Positions 8,050 through 16,901 of a stretch of 64,000 nt of DNA are shown one piece after another. Position 1 is the first letter of the stretch, and the number at the start of each line of letters is the position of its first letter. The notes beneath the pieces are model-generated. The model did not search any database. It was not told the DNA's origin and saw nothing but the letters and a program-made list of their open reading frames with translations. The translations under genes were made by a program, and so were the position numbers. The stretch comes from Anaerolineales bacterium (lineage in GTDB: Bacteria > Chloroflexota > Anaerolineae > 4572-78 > J111). Location: the NCBI GenBank assembly GCA_020634855.1, contig JACKAU010000016.1, forward strand, positions 62,001 to 126,000. The letters run 5' to 3'.

Positions 8050-9652
8050 GGTGACCTGCCGGGTGACGCTGGGCCGGTATCGGCTGCACCTGCGGCAACC
8101 GGCGCTGCTGCGCGAAGGGTTTGCCGGGGGCTTTCGGGAACTGCCCATGGCCGTTATTCCGCCCCTATCACTGCACCCGGAAAGCCGGCGGCTGATGCTT
8201 CAGACCGGAGAAGCCGCCCAGCAGCTCACTTTAAAACTCGTGGTCCGCAGCAACACCGAGAACACGGGCGCAACCGGCGTCTTACGAGTCGAGCATCCGG
8301 CGGGGTGGCAGGTGGAACCGCCGCAGATCGATCTGGCGCTGGGGCCGGTGGGTGATGCCCAGACCGCCAAATTTGAAGTCACCATTCCGCCCGATGCACC
8401 GCCCGGCCAGTATCCGCTGCGTTATATCGTCAACAGCGACGGTCGCGATTACGACGTGGTGCTGGAGCCGGTTTACCTGGGCGCACCCGGCCTGCCTTAC
8501 TTGCCGGATGGAGCCACCTGCATCAAAGAGGCCTTTATCACCAAACCGGCCGAAGTCACGGTTCAGGTTATCGACATCACATTTATGCCGGATCTGAAAT
8601 ACGCCTACGTCGAAGGGGCCGGCGATAAAATGATGACGGCCCTGAGCCACTTTGGCCTGAACTTTCACCGGGTATCGGATGATGAGCTGGACTTTATCGA
8701 CTTGAGCCAGTTCGACGCGGTGGTCATTGGCCCCAACGCCTATCTTGTGCGCGATAACCTGCGCAAAAACGGGGCGCGGTTCCTGACCTATGTGGAACAG
8801 GGCGGCACCCTCATCGTGCAGTATCAGGCTTACGGCTATCAGGACGGCGACTTCGCGCCGTATCCCTTCCGCTACCATCAGCCCCACGACCGGGTCACCT
8901 ATGAAGATGCGCCGGTCACGCTCCTGGCTCCGGACCATCCCTTGGTTAATCTGCCCAACAAAATCACGGCAGACGATTTTGACGATTGGGTGATCGAGCG
9001 CGGCCTCTACTTTTTCGGCGAATGGGACCCCCGCTACGAACCGATGTTGGCCGCCAACGACCCCGGCGAGGAGGCTAAGCGGGGCGGGATGCTGGTGGCC
9101 GGCTACGGGCGCGGGACCTATGTTTACGCGGCCTATTCCTTCTTTCGCCAACTCCCGGCCGGGGTGCCCGGTGCCTTTCGTTTATTGGCCAATCTGCTGT
9201 CCTTGCCCGCCGCTCGAATCTTAAAGCGGACAACCTTGCTAAAAGATGTTTCCATCTTTGCCTTTATGGATGAGACGCAACTGCGGGCCGTGGCTCAGAT
9301 TATGAGCGAACGCTGGTTAGCGACCGAAAGCTGGCTGGGGCATGAAGGGGATGTCGAGGATGAGATGTATGTGATTACCCAGGGGGCGGTTGAAATCATC
9401 CGCGAGTCGAGCGCGGATCAGGTCATTCATGTGGCTCAGCCGGGCGAAGTCATCGGCGAGATGGAAGTGCTGGGACATATCCCCCGGGCAGCCGCGATGC
9501 GGGCCAAGGGTAATGTTCACCTGCTGGTCATCAGCGGCGGCGACTTTCGGGCTTTGATGCAGATCTATCCCGATATGTCGGCGCGGGTGATACAGATGCT
9601 GGTTGATAAAATGGTAGTAACCGGGCGCGAGAACCGTGAGGAGGTTATCTAA
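8042..9652 (+). CDS. C-terminal part of the PIG-L gene: NEW3/ThuA-like region + cyclic-nucleotide-binding domain
   Basis: The apparent TTG start at 8042 is probably not a real start: the frame continues the upstream deacetylase after the frameshift at ~7961. Residues ~1-145 are beta-rich (NEW3-like, with GWQVEPPQIDL). Residues ~160-385 include QFDAVVIGPNAYLVRDNL and a Rossmann-like region resembling glutamine-amidotransferase/ThuA folds. Residues ~390-520 are a cyclic-nucleotide-binding domain (FAFMDETQLRAVA, MYVITQGAVEII, PGEVIGEMEVLGHIPRAAAMRA). A deacetylase with a cAMP/cGMP-binding regulatory end is unusual. If the gene is intact in the organism, its activity may be allosterically controlled. 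Confidence 0.7.
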   Translation: MVEVTCRVTLGRYRLHLRQPALLREGFAGGFRELPMAVIPPLSLHPESRRLMLQTGEAAQQLTLKLVVRSNTENTGATGVLRVEHPAGWQVEPPQIDLALGPVGDAQTAKFEVTIPPDAPPGQYPLRYIVNSDGRDYDVVLEPVYLGAPGLPYLPDGATCIKEAFITKPAEVTVQVIDITFMPDLKYAYVEGAGDKMMTALSHFGLNFHRVSDDELDFIDLSQFDAVVIGPNAYLVRDNLRKNGARFLTYVEQGGTLIVQYQAYGYQDGDFAPYPFRYHQPHDRVTYEDAPVTLLAPDHPLVNLPNKITADDFDDWVIERGLYFFGEWDPRYEPMLAANDPGEEAKRGGMLVAGYGRGTYVYAAYSFFRQLPAGVPGAFRLLANLLSLPAARILKRTTLLKDVSIFAFMDETQLRAVAQIMSERWLATESWLGHEGDVEDEMYVITQGAVEIIRESSADQVIHVAQPGEVIGEMEVLGHIPRAAAMRAKGNVHLLVISGGDFRALMQIYPDMSARVIQMLVDKMVVTGRENREEVI

Positions 9653-9653
9653 G

Positions 9654-10805
9654 ATGCGACAACTCAAGCAGTTGCTTAACACGCCGGAAGGCCGTGATTT
9701 CTTGGAGGAAAACCGCATTTTTCTAAGTCAAGATGCGTTTATAAGCCACTTAGCCGCTCCGGCTAATCGTGCGCTGGCCGATTATTTAGACGTCGGCAGT
9801 ACGAAGTTAATCTTTGCCGCCCAGCAAACCTATTCGGATTGTACCCCATCAATGCTCGACCGCATCGCCCTCCTCAACGCCCTGGCCCAACAACCCGATT
9901 TGTTCCCCTTTTTCTTGTGGGTCGATACCGATCGAGCCGGCTCCGATCCCTTGATGGTCAAATTCTACTGGTCGCTGCAAGGCCGGGAAAAATCCATCCG
10001 GCTGGTCTCCAAAGCGGTTGAAGCCCACGAACCCCGCTTCATCGATCTCGACCGGTCACAATTGCAGCGGTCGATGAACACTTTGACCAACTACGTTAAT
10101 CAAACCGTGAAATGGTATAAGCGCGACGCGGCCAAAGAAAAATTGGCCCCCTTAAAAACCCTCTTCCTCCAAAATGCATCCGGCACGCTCAGTCAGTTCA
10201 ATCATCAACTGGTCTCTTTTGTCTTAGAGCGTCACACCGGCTTCAATCCATTCCCCGTCTTGTGCTCCAATCTCCTCAAGCACGGTCTCATGGTCGAGGA
10301 CGTTGATCGCTTCCTCAATCATCTGGATGAGGCTATCCACGTCTTCAACGAAACCGTTGAGTCTCTGATGCAGCACGATATTGATCCCCAAGTTCGATCT
10401 CTGCCCGCCGATTATCTGCCGCTGCATTATTCCTGCCCGATTGACCAAACGCGCCTTACACTTCGCCGCCAGTCTCAAGGGGCCGATACGTTTGCCGTCG
10501 CGACGTGCAGCAAATGTGGTCAGCCCTATCAATTTTATTTAGGAAGCAAACAGTTGTCGATGGCCGAACTTGCACAGACGGGCCGCTGGAGTCCCGATGT
10601 GTGCCTGGTTATATTTTTGAACGATTTGGTTAGCGGCTACGTGGGCGGCAAAAGCTCAACGATTTATTATGGCCTAGTGATGAAAGCGGTGCTTGAAAAC
10701 GTATTTCATAAAGCCAGCGTACCGATTCTCGTACCGCCCATGAAGGAGATGGAAAACGGGAATGGGCAGGCTAACGGTCTTATCTATAAGTATTTGAGCG
10801 GATAA
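9654..10805 (+). CDS. BshC-like protein (putative cysteine ligase of bacillithiol synthesis) with zinc-ribbon motif
   Basis: ATG 9654 is chosen because GAGGAGGT (9638-9645) sits 8 nt upstream; the frame opens earlier, at GTG 9636, inside the previous gene. The 383-residue protein shows weak but ordered similarity to BshC: AAQQTYSDCTPSMLDRIALL with LFPFFLWVDTD (BshC: GGQQ.....VFWIAGEDHD) and GYVGGKSSTIYYGLVMKAV with VPILVPP (BshC: AGPGEINYW...MPPVMPR). It is ~150 residues shorter than typical BshC. A Cys pair module (CPIDQ ... CSKCGQ, ~270-298) looks like an inserted zinc ribbon. bshA and bshB1 follow, which supports the role; sequence alone is only suggestive. Confidence 0.5.
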   Translation: MRQLKQLLNTPEGRDFLEENRIFLSQDAFISHLAAPANRALADYLDVGSTKLIFAAQQTYSDCTPSMLDRIALLNALAQQPDLFPFFLWVDTDRAGSDPLMVKFYWSLQGREKSIRLVSKAVEAHEPRFIDLDRSQLQRSMNTLTNYVNQTVKWYKRDAAKEKLAPLKTLFLQNASGTLSQFNHQLVSFVLERHTGFNPFPVLCSNLLKHGLMVEDVDRFLNHLDEAIHVFNETVESLMQHDIDPQVRSLPADYLPLHYSCPIDQTRLTLRRQSQGADTFAVATCSKCGQPYQFYLGSKQLSMAELAQTGRWSPDVCLVIFLNDLVSGYVGGKSSTIYYGLVMKAVLENVFHKASVPILVPPMKEMENGNGQANGLIYKYLSG

Positions 10806-10816
10806 CTACACAGGCC

Positions 10817-10912
10817 AGACCTGCCAGGTTTCCGAATTACGTTTGGGAGAACGAATCTTTCCGTTTGGAACACAATTTAGGCCAAAGTTAGCGTTTGAAA
10901 ACCTGTCAGGTC
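10817..10912. repeat. 96-bp MITE-like element R3, copy 1
   Basis: The terminal inverted repeats are AGACCTGCCAGGTTT (10817-10831) and AAAACCTGTCAGGTCT (10897-10912). A copy of the same length is at 25299-25394, and a degenerate 97-bp copy in opposite orientation is at 60323-60419. It has no coding capacity and sits between the BshC-like gene and bshA. Confidence 0.75.
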
Positions 10913-10963
10913 TTACAGCAGATTGAGTAATTATCCACTATCTAAAACAGGAGCAATTCTTTA

Positions 10964-12175
10964 ATGAAGATTGGAATGATGTGCCACGCCAGTTTTGGCG
11001 GAAGCGCTCGGGTGGCGACCGAACTGGCGAACACGTTAGCCCATTATGGGCATCAGATCCACCTATTTGCTCGATCCGCTCCTTTCGATACGTGGAACCA
11101 AGCGGATGGCATCACCCCTCACTACATCGTCCCCCAGTGCGAGAATAGTCGCCATCCGGCGGCGCTGCACACGGCTTGGTCTGCCGGGGAGATACAGGCC
11201 TTGCTGGATCAAATTCTCAACGTCATCGAGACCGATGGCCTGGACATCCTCCATTTCCACTACGCCGATCCCTTTGCGTTGGTGGCCGCCGCGCTCAACC
11301 AGCGTCTCGGGCCGGCGATGCCCAAGCTGGTGGGGACACTGCACGGCACGGATGTCGTCATTCAGGGCCGGGACCCCCATAAAGGGCCACAGTTGGCTTC
11401 AGCATTACGCAAAGCGGATGCATTGACCACGGTTTCGATTAATCTGGCCGGACTGGCGACTTATATATTTGATCTCCCGGCGCTGCCCCGGGTTATTCCT
11501 AATTTTGTCGATCTGTCCCGCTTCTGCGGACCTTCCCTTCACCAGGATGAAAATAGTTTAGAGAACGGTCATTGCCGGAAGCCGCGCATCGTCCACATCT
11601 CTAATTTTCGGCCGGTTAAAAATCCACAACGTATGGCCCATATCTTTATGGCGATTCGCGAACAGATCGAGGCCGAGCTGTGGCTAATCGGTGATGGTCA
11701 GGAGATGGCTCAGGTACAGGCCATCTTCCAGCGGAATGGTCTGGAACAGCATGTTCGCTACTGGGGTCTTCAACCCAATGTTGGACCGCTGCTCCGGCAG
11801 GCTGATCTGCTGCTGATGACCAGCCAATACGAAAGCTTCTGCCTGGCCGCTTTGGAGGCGATGGCCTGCGGCATTCCGGTTTTAGCCACCCACGTGGGCG
11901 GCTTACCCGAAGTTGTTCGCCACGAGGAAACCGGTTATCTCTTTCCCGTAGATGACCATGCCGCCGCAGCCGCCTGGGCCGTGCGACTGCTATCTAACCC
12001 GGCGCACTATCAGGCTATCCGGCAAAACGCAATAACCCATGCCCAACGCTTTGGGGGCGAGCAGATCGTCCCCATTTATGAGTCGCTCTATCGCCGCCTG
12101 CTGGCCGAACGCAGCCCCATTGTGACCCAGGAATTATCAATCGCCGCTTATCCCGCAGCGACGGTTATGGTGTAG
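10964..12175 (+). CDS. bshA: N-acetyl-alpha-D-glucosaminyl L-malate synthase (GT4)
   Basis: This GT4-family glycosyltransferase of 403 residues joins UDP-GlcNAc to L-malate, the first step of bacillithiol synthesis. Recognisable BshA features are the N-terminal glycine loop (FGGSARVATELANTLA), LDILHFHYADPFAL, GTLHGTDVV, NFVDLSRF and the GT4 nucleotide-sugar motif ESFCLAALEAMACGIPVLAT with the EX7E glutamates. RBS CAGGAG precedes ATG 10964. The neighbours (BshC-like upstream, BshB-type deacetylase downstream) fit the pathway. No signal peptide or membrane segment, so cytoplasmic. A generic GT4 enzyme is the alternative. Confidence 0.82.
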   Translation: MKIGMMCHASFGGSARVATELANTLAHYGHQIHLFARSAPFDTWNQADGITPHYIVPQCENSRHPAALHTAWSAGEIQALLDQILNVIETDGLDILHFHYADPFALVAAALNQRLGPAMPKLVGTLHGTDVVIQGRDPHKGPQLASALRKADALTTVSINLAGLATYIFDLPALPRVIPNFVDLSRFCGPSLHQDENSLENGHCRKPRIVHISNFRPVKNPQRMAHIFMAIREQIEAELWLIGDGQEMAQVQAIFQRNGLEQHVRYWGLQPNVGPLLRQADLLLMTSQYESFCLAALEAMACGIPVLATHVGGLPEVVRHEETGYLFPVDDHAAAAAWAVRLLSNPAHYQAIRQNAITHAQRFGGEQIVPIYESLYRRLLAERSPIVTQELSIAAYPAATVMV

Positions 12176-12226
12176 GTGTGTAATAGTTTTTGTTGAGACG
12201 ATACCGAGTATGAAAATCGCGTTTCA

Positions 12227-12286
12227 CCCTCACCCCAACCCCTCTCCCTGAGGGAGAGGGGAGTCGCGATAGCGACGGGGTGAGGG
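12227..12286. repeat. Dispersed palindromic repeat R1, copy 3
   Basis: This copy is like 1918-1978, with CCCTCACCCC / GGGGTGAGGG ends and a perfect CCTCTCCCTGAGGGAGAGG inner hairpin. It ends 24 bp before the bshB1 start, again just ahead of the ribosome binding site (AAAGAGGT). Confidence 0.85.
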
Positions 12287-12310
12287 CTTATTTACAAAAG
12301 AGGTCCAATA

Positions 12311-13053
12311 ATGACCGATCCACTAGACATCTTAGCCTTTGCAGCCCATCCCGACGATGCCGAGATCGGGTGCGGGGGCAGCTTGCTCCTGGCCACGGAT
12401 CAAGGCCGGCGGGTGGCGGTGGCTGATATGAGCGCTGGCGAAATGTCGACCAGGGGCAACGTTACCCTACGCAGGCAAGAAACCGAAGCCGCTTCAAAGC
12501 TGCTCGGCTTATCGGCCCGATTGTCGCTGGGGCTGCCTGACGGCTACATCGGCGCCGATCCGGCCCACCGTCTCCCGATCATTGATATCATTCGAGCGAC
12601 GAGGCCGCGCATCGTCTTGGCCCCTTTCTGGGAAGATCGCCATCCGATCACGCGGCTGCCGGTAAGCTGGTTCGTGAGGCCTGTTTTTTTCGCCGGGGTT
12701 GGGAAGATAGGCTCCGGGCGGCCCCACCGGCCGGAGAGCGTCTATTACTACATCTGCATCACCCGTTTCAGCCCACGTTTGTGATCGATATTACAACGGT
12801 TTGGGAGCGCAAACAGGCGGCGATTGCCGCTTACGCCAGCCAATTTCAGGCCGTCGATGACGGGCCGCAGACGGCCATCAACCAAACTAGCTTTAGCCGC
12901 TTCCTCGAAGCCCGGTCAATTTACTTTGGGGCCATGGTTGGCGCGGCCCACGGCGAGGCTTTTTACAGCCCCGGACCGATAGCCCTGAACCTTTTTCCCG
13001 AGCCGGTTAACGCCCCACCGAGAAAGTTACCGGCGTATGGCGTCTGGCGCTAA
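12311..13053 (+). CDS. bshB1: N-acetylglucosaminyl-malate deacetylase, broken by three 1-nt indels
   Basis: The N-terminus is a canonical BshB1: LDILAFAAHPDDAEIGCGG (His13, Asp15, Asp16 zinc ligands), GEMSTRGN, LPDGYI and APFWEDRHP. The frame is then disturbed. One C is missing after CATCC near 12646 (expected HPDHAAAGKLVREACF), one extra T lies in the seven-T run near 12690 which restores the frame, and one C is missing in TGCATCAC near 12762. The last sends translation to a stop at 12784. The remainder, VIDITTVWERKQAAIAAYASQF to LPAYGVWR, is intact in the next frame (12781-13053). Without these indels the protein would be ~247 residues, normal for the family. It deacetylates GlcNAc-malate to GlcN-malate. 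Confidence 0.78.
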
Positions 13054-13146
13054 ATTGCTGTCCCTCCCTCAATTTGACCTCAAACTGCGATAACCTATAA
13101 TTCGTCGTGAACCTTAAGTAAAGGTGAGCCAAAGAGGGAATATCGT

Positions 13147-14054
13147 ATGTCAGCCAGTTTTCTGGTTACTGTCTTTCTACCGACAGTGGTCATGTTGGGC
13201 ATGTTGGGGTTGGGAATAAGTTTGACCATTGAGGATTTTAAGCAAATCTTCGTCCGCCCCAAAGCGGTTTTAGTGGGTTTGTTGAACCAACTACTGTTTG
13301 TGCCCTTAACGGGGCTGTTGCTGGCGCTGCTGCTACCCTTGAGTCCGGAACTGGCCGCCGGTCTCATCATCATTGCAGCGGCTCCCGGCGGCGTGGCTTC
13401 TAATGTAACGACGTTCCTCCTTGAAGGCGATAGCGCCTTATCCATCTCTTTAACCACCCTGTCCAACCTATTGGCTTTCATCACCCTGCCGCTGTGGACG
13501 GGTTTAAGCCTCTATTTATTTATGGACGCCAACAAGTCAGTCTCCGTCTCGCTGGTTCAGATCATCATCCAAGTCGTGGTCTTAACGCTCATCCCGATTG
13601 GCCTGGGGTTGTGGCTCAGGGCGAGGTGGCCTGACCTTGGCCCCAAATTGAAGCGCCCGCTGCGCCTGGGGTTGGCCCTGCTGGTCCTGGTGGCTATCAT
13701 CGGCTCGCTGGTGAGCGAAAGCGAAAATCTACTTTACTACTTGGCCCAGGCTGGGATCGCCGCCGTAATGCTCTGCGTTACGACCATTTTGCTCGGTTTT
13801 GTGAGCACCTGGCTGTTCAAATTGGATCTACGAACTCGAATAACCATTGCCAATGAAGCCGGCATTCAAAACGTGCCTCTGGCCCTGACCGTTACCGCCT
13901 CGATTTTGGGCAACCGGCTCATCGCTATTACTCCGGCGGCTTATGGTCTGGTCCAGATATTTTGTTGTCTATGGTTTTAGGGTTAGCCTTTGGCCCGTGG
14001 TCGGCCAAGCTGTTGCCCAAACCGCCGGTTGGGCGGGAAATCGTACAACCGTAG
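13147..14054 (+). CDS. Bile acid:sodium symporter (BASS) family transporter, C-terminus frameshifted
   Basis: A polytopic protein with about nine hydrophobic segments and the BASS signature region APGGVASNVTTFLLEGDSALSISLTTLSN. Such proteins import organic anions with sodium; the substrate here is unknown. The uninterrupted frame stops at 13980 with GLVQIFCCLWF. Adding one T to the TTTT run near 13963 gives a normal end (MVLGLAFGPWSAKLLPKPPVGREIVQP) and a stop at 14054, so a homopolymer deletion is likely. ATG 13147 follows AGAGGGAA. It converges on the minus-strand ligase/ABC operon, so it is not part of that transcript. Confidence 0.8.
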
Positions 14055-14251
14055 CGGTTAACCGGTCAGCGACAATCAGCGCCTCAGCGATTGTTCCCCA
14101 AACCGTTATCGACCACGCGTCCATCTCGTAGTTTGACGATCCGCCGGGCAGGGGCAACATCCCCTTAATCCCTACTTCCTACTCCCCGGTTGGGACAGCC
14201 ATACTAAAAACAGAATGAGACCAGAACTTTTCGGTGCGGCGATCGGGAGGA

Positions 14252-14307
14252 GCGAGGCAACTCGGATTGAGGCTACTTTGGCCAGCCCCAATCCCGAGTT
14301 GCCTCGC
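14252..14307. terminator. Strong inverted repeat between convergent genes, likely bidirectional terminator
   Basis: GCGAGGCAACTCGG (14252-14265) pairs perfectly with CCGAGTTGCCTCGC (14294-14307 region), extended by ATTG/CAAT; the loop is ~20 nt. It lies between the ends of the BASS gene (+) and the first AMP-ligase (-). There is no long T run, so termination is inferred from structure and position. Confidence 0.5.
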
Positions 14308-14315
14308 CCTCCTCT

Positions 14316-15243
14316 TTACCTTAGGAAAGTCATCATTTCAACTAACTTTACCCGCCCCAGTTCATCCTGCCAACTCGATTTGAGCGCGGACGGCAGCGGG
14401 CTTGGCTTGAGAGCGCCACCCGTAATCGGGCCGGGGAATGACCTTTGGCCCGCGATACATCGACAACATGCTGGATGTGGGTGGGCGTCGCTACCAAGAC
14501 GGTCACACCAAGGGCCTCTAAGGCTTGCCAACCGCTATCCGGCTGCCAGCGGCCCATCACTCCGACCGTGGCCCCGCAGGACAAACCGGGCAGCAGATTG
14601 GCCACCAGATGGTAGGCGTGGCTGAGCGGCGTCGGCCCCAGAGTCACGTCGGTGCGGTCCAGTTGTAGTTGTTGGGCCAGATTTTCAGCCGCGGACAGGG
14701 CCGCGGCCTGGGTTAAGGTTGACTTGTCCGGGGAGGCAGTCGAGGCCGGTTCGTACCAGAGATAGGCCGGGTCGCTGCTTCGAGTGGGATCAGGGGGCGG
14801 GGCGGGCGCGTCGGCCAGTAATTTTCCCCAATCCAGCGCGCCCGGCTGCGCCCCATCCATACAGATATAATGCTCGACCGTCGGCATCAGCGGCCGGCAG
14901 CGATGGATGGCCTCATATTTATCGTGGGTATAAATGAGCACTTTGGGGCTGGCGTCATTGATATAATGATCCAGGCATCGGCCCATTGCAAATCCACCGG
15001 GGCGGCGACGGCCCCAGCCGCCAGGCTCCAAACATAATATGAGGGTAATCCATGCCGTTATGAGCCAAGATGCCGACTCGATCACCGTGACCCACCCCCA
15101 ACGCGGCCAAGGCCCCGGCCACACGCTCCATCTCGGCGACCGCCTGGCGGTAGGTCAACTTGCGATCACGGTCAATCCAATGCAGCGCCACCGCGTCGGG
15201 GTGTCTGCGCCGCGCCGTTGTATAACAAATCTTGACAAACCAT
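14316..15243 (-). pseudogene. AMP-dependent acyl-CoA synthetase/ligase, frameshifted and C-terminally truncated
   Basis: With frames joined, the product starts at ATG 15243 (RBS AAGGAGAC upstream): MVCQDLLYNGAAQTP, then DAVALHWIDRDRKLTYRQAVAEM, LGVGHGDRVGILAHNGMDYPHIMFGAWRLG, NDASPKVLIYTHDKYEAI, LGPTPLSHAYHLVANLLPGLSCGATVG and SALKSSWQDELGRVKLVEM. These are typical of ANL-superfamily adenylating enzymes. At least three indels break it (extra C in a CCCC run near 15206; a missing G near 15021; one near 14420). It also ends after VEMMTFLR, without the A5-A10 motifs and the C-terminal lid that carries the catalytic lysine. This truncation is not explained by indels, so the gene is probably non-functional or a half-enzyme working with its neighbour. 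Confidence 0.65.
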
Positions 15244-15283
15244 TTTGTTGTCTCCTTAAATAACCCAAGCAGGAAGCCCAAGG

Positions 15284-15416
15284 GCGCGAGGCTAAAGCCA
15301 TCGCGCAAAAGAGCGAAGGACGCTGAAGCGCCCTCAGATGGCGAAGTCCTAGCCCGAAAGGGCTTCGCTCTCTTAGCACGGGTCTTTAGGCCCGTGCTGC
15401 GGGGACGGCAAGGTTG
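15284..15416. repeat. Multi-hairpin dispersed repeat R2, copy 1
   Basis: About 130 bp with three successive hairpins: GCGCGAGGCTAAAGCCATCGCGC; GGACGCTGAAGCGCCC with AGCCCGAAAGGGCT; and AGCACGGGTCTTTAGGCCCGTGCT. Copies lie at 21399-21525 (opposite orientation), 37224-37288 (partial) and 55101-55211. It separates the two ligase genes. Confidence 0.8.
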
Positions 15417-15432
15417 TCCCCTTTGACGCGCC

Positions 15433-16881
15433 TTACACTTGCTGCGACAAAGTTAGCCGGTCGGCCTTGCCGCTGAAGGTACGCGGCATCTTGTCTAAAA
15501 TGATGGTCTTTTGCGGCAGCAAGCCGGCCGGCACCTCGGGCGGCGACAAATTGCTGTAACTGTTCAGCCGATGTTGTTTTGCCCGGCTTTCAGCTCGACA
15601 AAGCCGCCGACGACGCCATTGGCCCCGGCTACGGCCACGGCGTGTTGAACCGCTTCATGTTCGTAGTAGGTATCCTCTACCTCCCGCAGGAAGCCGCCGC
15701 GTTGGCGAGCAGTGTCGGCTTCGCTCACCCGGCCAACGACTTTAATATAGCCATCTTCATTAGAGATGCCCAAGTCGCCGGTGTGGAGAACGCCGCCGCG
15801 CTTGCTGGCAGCGGTTTGCTCCGGCTTGTTGCGGTATTCGTCAAAAAGCCGTGGGTGACCAGCACCTCGCCGATCTCGCCGGCCGGCAACTCTTGGCCAT
15901 CCGCATCACCGATATAGGCCAGCCGGTCGGCGAGGGACGACCGGCAAAGCCGACGGCCAAGGTTTGGGGGTCGTCGTGCGGCGCGCCCATCACCATGAAG
16001 CCGCCTAACTCACTCTGGCCGTAGCTTTCCAGTAACGAAATCCCCAGCCGCTGCCGGTAGTCCCGTTTCAGGCGAGGAGCTAATGACGACCCGCCCGATA
16101 AAGCCACTCGAAACGGCGACTTCCTCTCAACCGCTGGCGGGGCGTTGACGATGTCGGACAGGGTTAAGGGATAAGCCACCAGAATGGTAGCCTGGTGTTT
16201 CAACGCCGTCTCCCAGATTACCTCGATGGTGGAGCCGGCCACCAAGCCCACGCTGGCTCCCACGTGCAGCGCCGGCATCAAGGCCGCGACTAATTGGAAA
16301 CTGCTGGAGATGGGGGTTGTCGCCAGTAAGATGTCGCTACGCGTCAACTGGAGCCGGTCGGCAATACAGCTTGTGCCCAGCGTAACCGGCTCAGACAGCA
16401 GCACCGCGCCTTTGGGCAGCCCGGTTGTGCCGGAGGTGTAAGACAAGTAGAGCGGAGAGGCCGGGCCGTGACGGTTTATGGCGGCGGTGGGCTTGGCCGC
16501 GCCCACCTGTTCAATATCGATTACCACGTCTGCGCCGGCGGCTTTTAGGCGATCCGTAATTTCAGGGGCGGCCACAATGACCTTGGCCCCAATGTCGTCC
16601 AGAAAATACGGCAGCTTGTCGTCGGGCGTCCGGGCATCAATCAGCGACGGCAGGACATTGGCCTTCCATGCGCCGATAATCGCCAGCCAGAGCGACACGC
16701 GGTCGGATGCGGCCAATCCCAGCGTATCGCCGTCGCCCAGGCCGCGCTCTAAAAGTTCGGCGGCAATAGCGTTGGTGCGGGCCTCGGCCTGAGCGTAGGT
16801 GATGGTGGTCTGACGATCAAACAGGAATACCCGGTCGCCGTGGCGTGAAACGGCGCGTTGAAAAACTTGAATGATATCCAT
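15433..16881 (-). CDS. AMP-dependent synthetase/ligase (ANL superfamily), frameshifted in C-terminal third
   Basis: ATG 16881 follows GAGGAGA. Residues 1-~310 read cleanly: LYLSYTSGTTGLPKGAVLL (the P-loop-like AMP-binding motif), DILLATTPISSSFQL, RVALSGGSSLAPRL and SYGQSELGGFM. After GFAGRP the frame breaks near 15925 and again further on. The rest is recoverable in other frames (IGDADGQELPAGEIGEVLV, LHTGDLGISNEDGYIKVVGR with the hinge region, PQKTIILDKMPRTFSGKADR with the catalytic lysine) to a TAA at 15433. Total ~483 residues, a normal length. It activates a carboxylate as acyl-adenylate, usually for CoA thioester formation; the substrate is not inferable. Its ATG lies 21 bp after the upstream permease gene, so it belongs to the ABC operon. 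Confidence 0.72.
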
Positions 16882-16901
16882 TGAGCAATCTCTCCTCAAA
16901 T

